A DNA stretch of 64,000 nucleotides from an uncultured Flavobacteriaceae bacterium (GTDB lineage: Bacteria; Bacteroidota; Bacteroidia; Flavobacteriales; Flavobacteriaceae): positions 1 through 64,000 of the forward strand of contig CANLWG010000005.1 of assembly GCA_947494715.1 (NCBI GenBank), written 5' to 3'. This document shows, piece after piece, positions 62,429 through 64,000 of the stretch. Each line of letters opens with the position of its first letter. Within the stretch, counting starts at the first letter, position 1. The notes under the pieces are model-generated. The model had not been told where the DNA came from, did not search any database, and saw nothing but the letters and a program-made list of their open reading frames with translations. Both the position numbers and the translations under genes were made by a program.

Positions 62429-62671
62429 TCATTTTCTAATCCATTTTCCTAAGAATTTATTAATCAGGGGAATCATTATAAAAACCATTGCGCTAACAAT
62501 GGTAAGTGATGTGACCAACATTGATAGAGGCGAATTCATCTCAGGAAAAAATAGCCTCAACGTATTGGTGACAATCAGGATAAGCGGATAAACGATGACC
62601 CATATCAGGATAAACATTTTCCACTTTTTTGGGGGAATCGAGTCTGTATGATGATTCTTTTCTTTGTTCAT
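62429..62671 (-). CDS. Small two-helix membrane protein
   Basis: An 80-residue protein starting MNKEKNHHTDSIPPKKWKM, with two hydrophobic helices (IWVIVYPLILIVTNTL and LVTSLTIVSAMVFIMIPL). It resembles small uncharacterised inner-membrane proteins of Bacteroidota. ATG 62671 is preferred to an upstream in-frame start. It is about 80 bp upstream of the MBL gene on the same strand and may be co-transcribed with it. Confidence 0.6.
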   Translation of the reverse strand: MNKEKNHHTDSIPPKKWKMFILIWVIVYPLILIVTNTLRLFFPEMNSPLSMLVTSLTIVSAMVFIMIPLINKFLGKWIRK

Positions 62672-63094
62672 TACTAGCCCTTGAATTAATCGGTATTGAC
62701 TTTCCAAATACATAGCACAAACCTTACATAATAAATGGTTCGGGGTCGTAGTTCATTACTATCTAAGGAAGCACTACTGTAAATTTGAATAAATTCTTGA
62801 AGGTACGCTTGATACTTTTCTAAGGGTTTCAGATACTTTTAACCCGGAATATGCATTAGAAAATCTATTACGTGCTTAAAAAGCTGCAAATCAGAACATT
62901 TTATTCATTTATCTCAATTCACCATAGCTGTGCTATGCCTCTTTTCCATAAATGTCTGATTTTTTGCCTTTTAAACACTCATCACGAAGTCCTAATACAT
63001 AATCCAGGTTTTAAAAAAGTGTCAACCCGAAATTGCCTGAAGAGTGATGAAAAAAGATTATAAAGAGGCAGGATAAAAGGAATTAATTGATTTG
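62672..63094. other. Spacer with a large imperfect inverted repeat
   Basis: Arms related to GCAAATCAGAACATTTTA (from about 62886) and the reverse of TAAATGTCTGATTTTTTGC (to about 62970) flank an inner CATAGC/GCTATG stem. An open frame of about 60 codons crosses it but looks like chance. No other gene is seen. Confidence 0.35.
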
Positions 63095-64000
63095 CTAGCT
63101 ACTTGAGCGACTAATGCCTAGCTTTTTCAATCTATACTCAAGCGTAGTCGCTTTTACATCTAGTAAAGCAGCAGCACCATCTCTGCCACTTACTCTCCAT
63201 TTTGTATGATTAAGGATGGCATACAAATAGGCCTTTTCGAGCTCCTGGGTACGCAGGTCAATATCCTCAAGGGTAATTTCCTTAAGATTGTCTGCATTGA
63301 CTATATCCTCAAAACTGTCGGCTTTAAGAGAGGTATCAACGCTCACGGCCTGGAAGCCAGGTCTTAGATTTTCAATCTTGCCCCGATTTTGTATCAAGGT
63401 CTGCTCTATGAGGTTTTGCAACTCTCTTACATTACCGGGCCAGCCGTAGGATAACAATACTTTTTTGCTGGCATTTGAAAATCCCTTAAAAGTCGTTCCA
63501 ATCTTGGTGCAGACCTGCTTTGCTATTTGTTCTGCGATGAGTATTACATCGTTTTCGCGTAAACGCAGTGGCGGCAGTTGCATTGGAAAAATATGTAGGC
63601 GGTAGAACAAGTCTGACCTAAAGTTCCCTTTTTCGACCTCTAAGGATAGGTTACGGTTTGTAGCTGCAATGACTCTAAAATCTATTTTTTTAAGACGGTT
63701 GCTGCCCAATTGTTCCACCTCTTTTTCTTGCAGCACTCGCAGTAGCTTGGCTTGTAAATCGAGCGAGAGCTCACCTATCTCATCAAGAAAGATGGTTCCA
63801 CCATCGGCGAGTTCAAATTTTCCGACCCGATCCTTGATGGCTCCTGTAAATGCCCCTTTTACGTGGCCAAAAAGCTCGCTCTCGACAGTTTCCCGGGGAA
63901 TGGCCGCACAATTGACCTTAACGAGCAGCGCATCCTGCCGTGGTGAGTTTTCATGGATGGCCCGTGCAACAAGTTCTTTACCGGTACCGGTTTCGCCTTG
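63095..64000 (-). CDS. Sigma-54-dependent transcriptional activator (partial)
   Basis: 302 residues of an AAA+ enhancer-binding protein, its N-terminus lying beyond the window's right edge. Walker A is [15 protein letters not shown] at the edge, the sigma-54 contact loop is GAFTGA, Walker B is [11 protein letters not shown], and sensor motifs include VIAATNRNL and LRLREND. The C-terminus is a Fis-type HTH ([28 protein letters not shown]). The missing N-terminal receiver or GAF domain would tell the signal. The reading frame is open to base 64000. Confidence 0.92.
   Translation of the reverse strand, partial: QGETGTGKELVARAIHENSPRQDALLVKVNCAAIPRETVESELFGHVKGAFTGAIKDRVGKFELADGGTIFLDEIGELSLDLQAKLLRVLQEKEVEQLGSNRLKKIDFRVIAATNRNLSLEVEKGNFRSDLFYRLHIFPMQLPPLRLRENDVILIAEQIAKQVCTKIGTTFKGFSNASKKVLLSYGWPGNVRELQNLIEQTLIQNRGKIENLRPGFQAVSVDTSLKADSFEDIVNADNLKEITLEDIDLRTQELEKAYLYAILNHTKWRVSGRDGAAALLDVKATTLEYRLKKLGISRSSS

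Noticed and set aside
62872-63063. A 63-codon open frame in the spacer before the sigma-54 activator
   Set aside because: It lies over an imperfect inverted repeat, lacks a promoter and shows no protein-like pattern.
1-64000. CRISPR arrays, insertion sequences and rRNA genes
   Set aside because: No regularly spaced direct repeats, no transposase signatures and no rRNA motifs were seen.

Overview
The window is a piece of a marine-type Flavobacteriaceae (Bacteroidota) chromosome. Supporting signs are Bacteroidota promoter boxes of the form TAnnTTTG, the absence of clear Shine-Dalgarno sites, SxxC lipoproteins, the two-gene transketolase, the family that carries the flavobacterial 'asparagine synthetase B' label, and BfmA/DUF5712-type mobilization genes.

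Region 1 (about 0.4-17.8 kb) is core chromosome: thrS-infC-rpmI-rplT, yjbQ, a HAD phosphatase, dnaB, accA, an LptF/G permease with tgt, the split transketolase, an outer-membrane barrel, an FKBP lipoprotein, an S4 protein, a phosphoribosyltransferase, aroK and tRNA-Lys(TTT). infC appears to start at ATA.

Region 2 (about 17.8-42.2 kb) is an integrative mobilizable element placed directly 3' of tRNA-Lys. It holds a tyrosine integrase with arm-type repeats. Next come a four-gene leftward operon (PHP-SMC-like ATPase, small protein, AbiC-like membrane protein, HEPN-like protein), ssb, DUF6876, radC, a candidate oriT, BfmA, a DUF5712 relaxase, a VirD4-like coupling protein and a ParB. A cargo set of PLD, GIY-YIG, PIN and HExxH proteins follows. 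The element ends with an SOS-type module: a self-cleaving S24 repressor, a Y-family polymerase, a DnaE2-like polymerase, a SRAP protein and a small membrane protein. No mating-pore genes are seen, so it would need a helper. The same palindrome, CTACAnnnTGTAG, lies in the promoter of the repressor/polymerase pair and in the promoter of the four-gene operon. This suggests that DNA damage, through the repressor, switches on both the mutagenic polymerases and the candidate defence operon. That is the main candidate for an undescribed system here.

Region 3 (about 42.3-57.9 kb) is accessory: a CPBP protease, a frameshifted NTF2-like gene, an FtsX-type permease beside the stub of a second one, an AraC regulator with a run of small stress or metabolic genes, an SDR-DoxX-ABM-TetR cassette with visible operators, three beta-lactamase-fold serine hydrolases, and degenerate dispersed repeats that keep a reading frame.

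Region 4 (about 58.3-59.8 kb) is a collapsed sister of the element: a 3' tRNA fragment, tandem 11-bp repeats, a short conserved coding tail, an oriT-like hairpin, the same paired 11-bp boxes at the same 42-bp spacing, a bfmA homologue and a relaxase stub, in the same order as in region 2.

Region 5 (60-64 kb) carries an F420/NADP-type oxidoreductase, two small unknown genes, an MBL-fold lipoprotein, a small membrane protein and a sigma-54 activator cut by the window edge.
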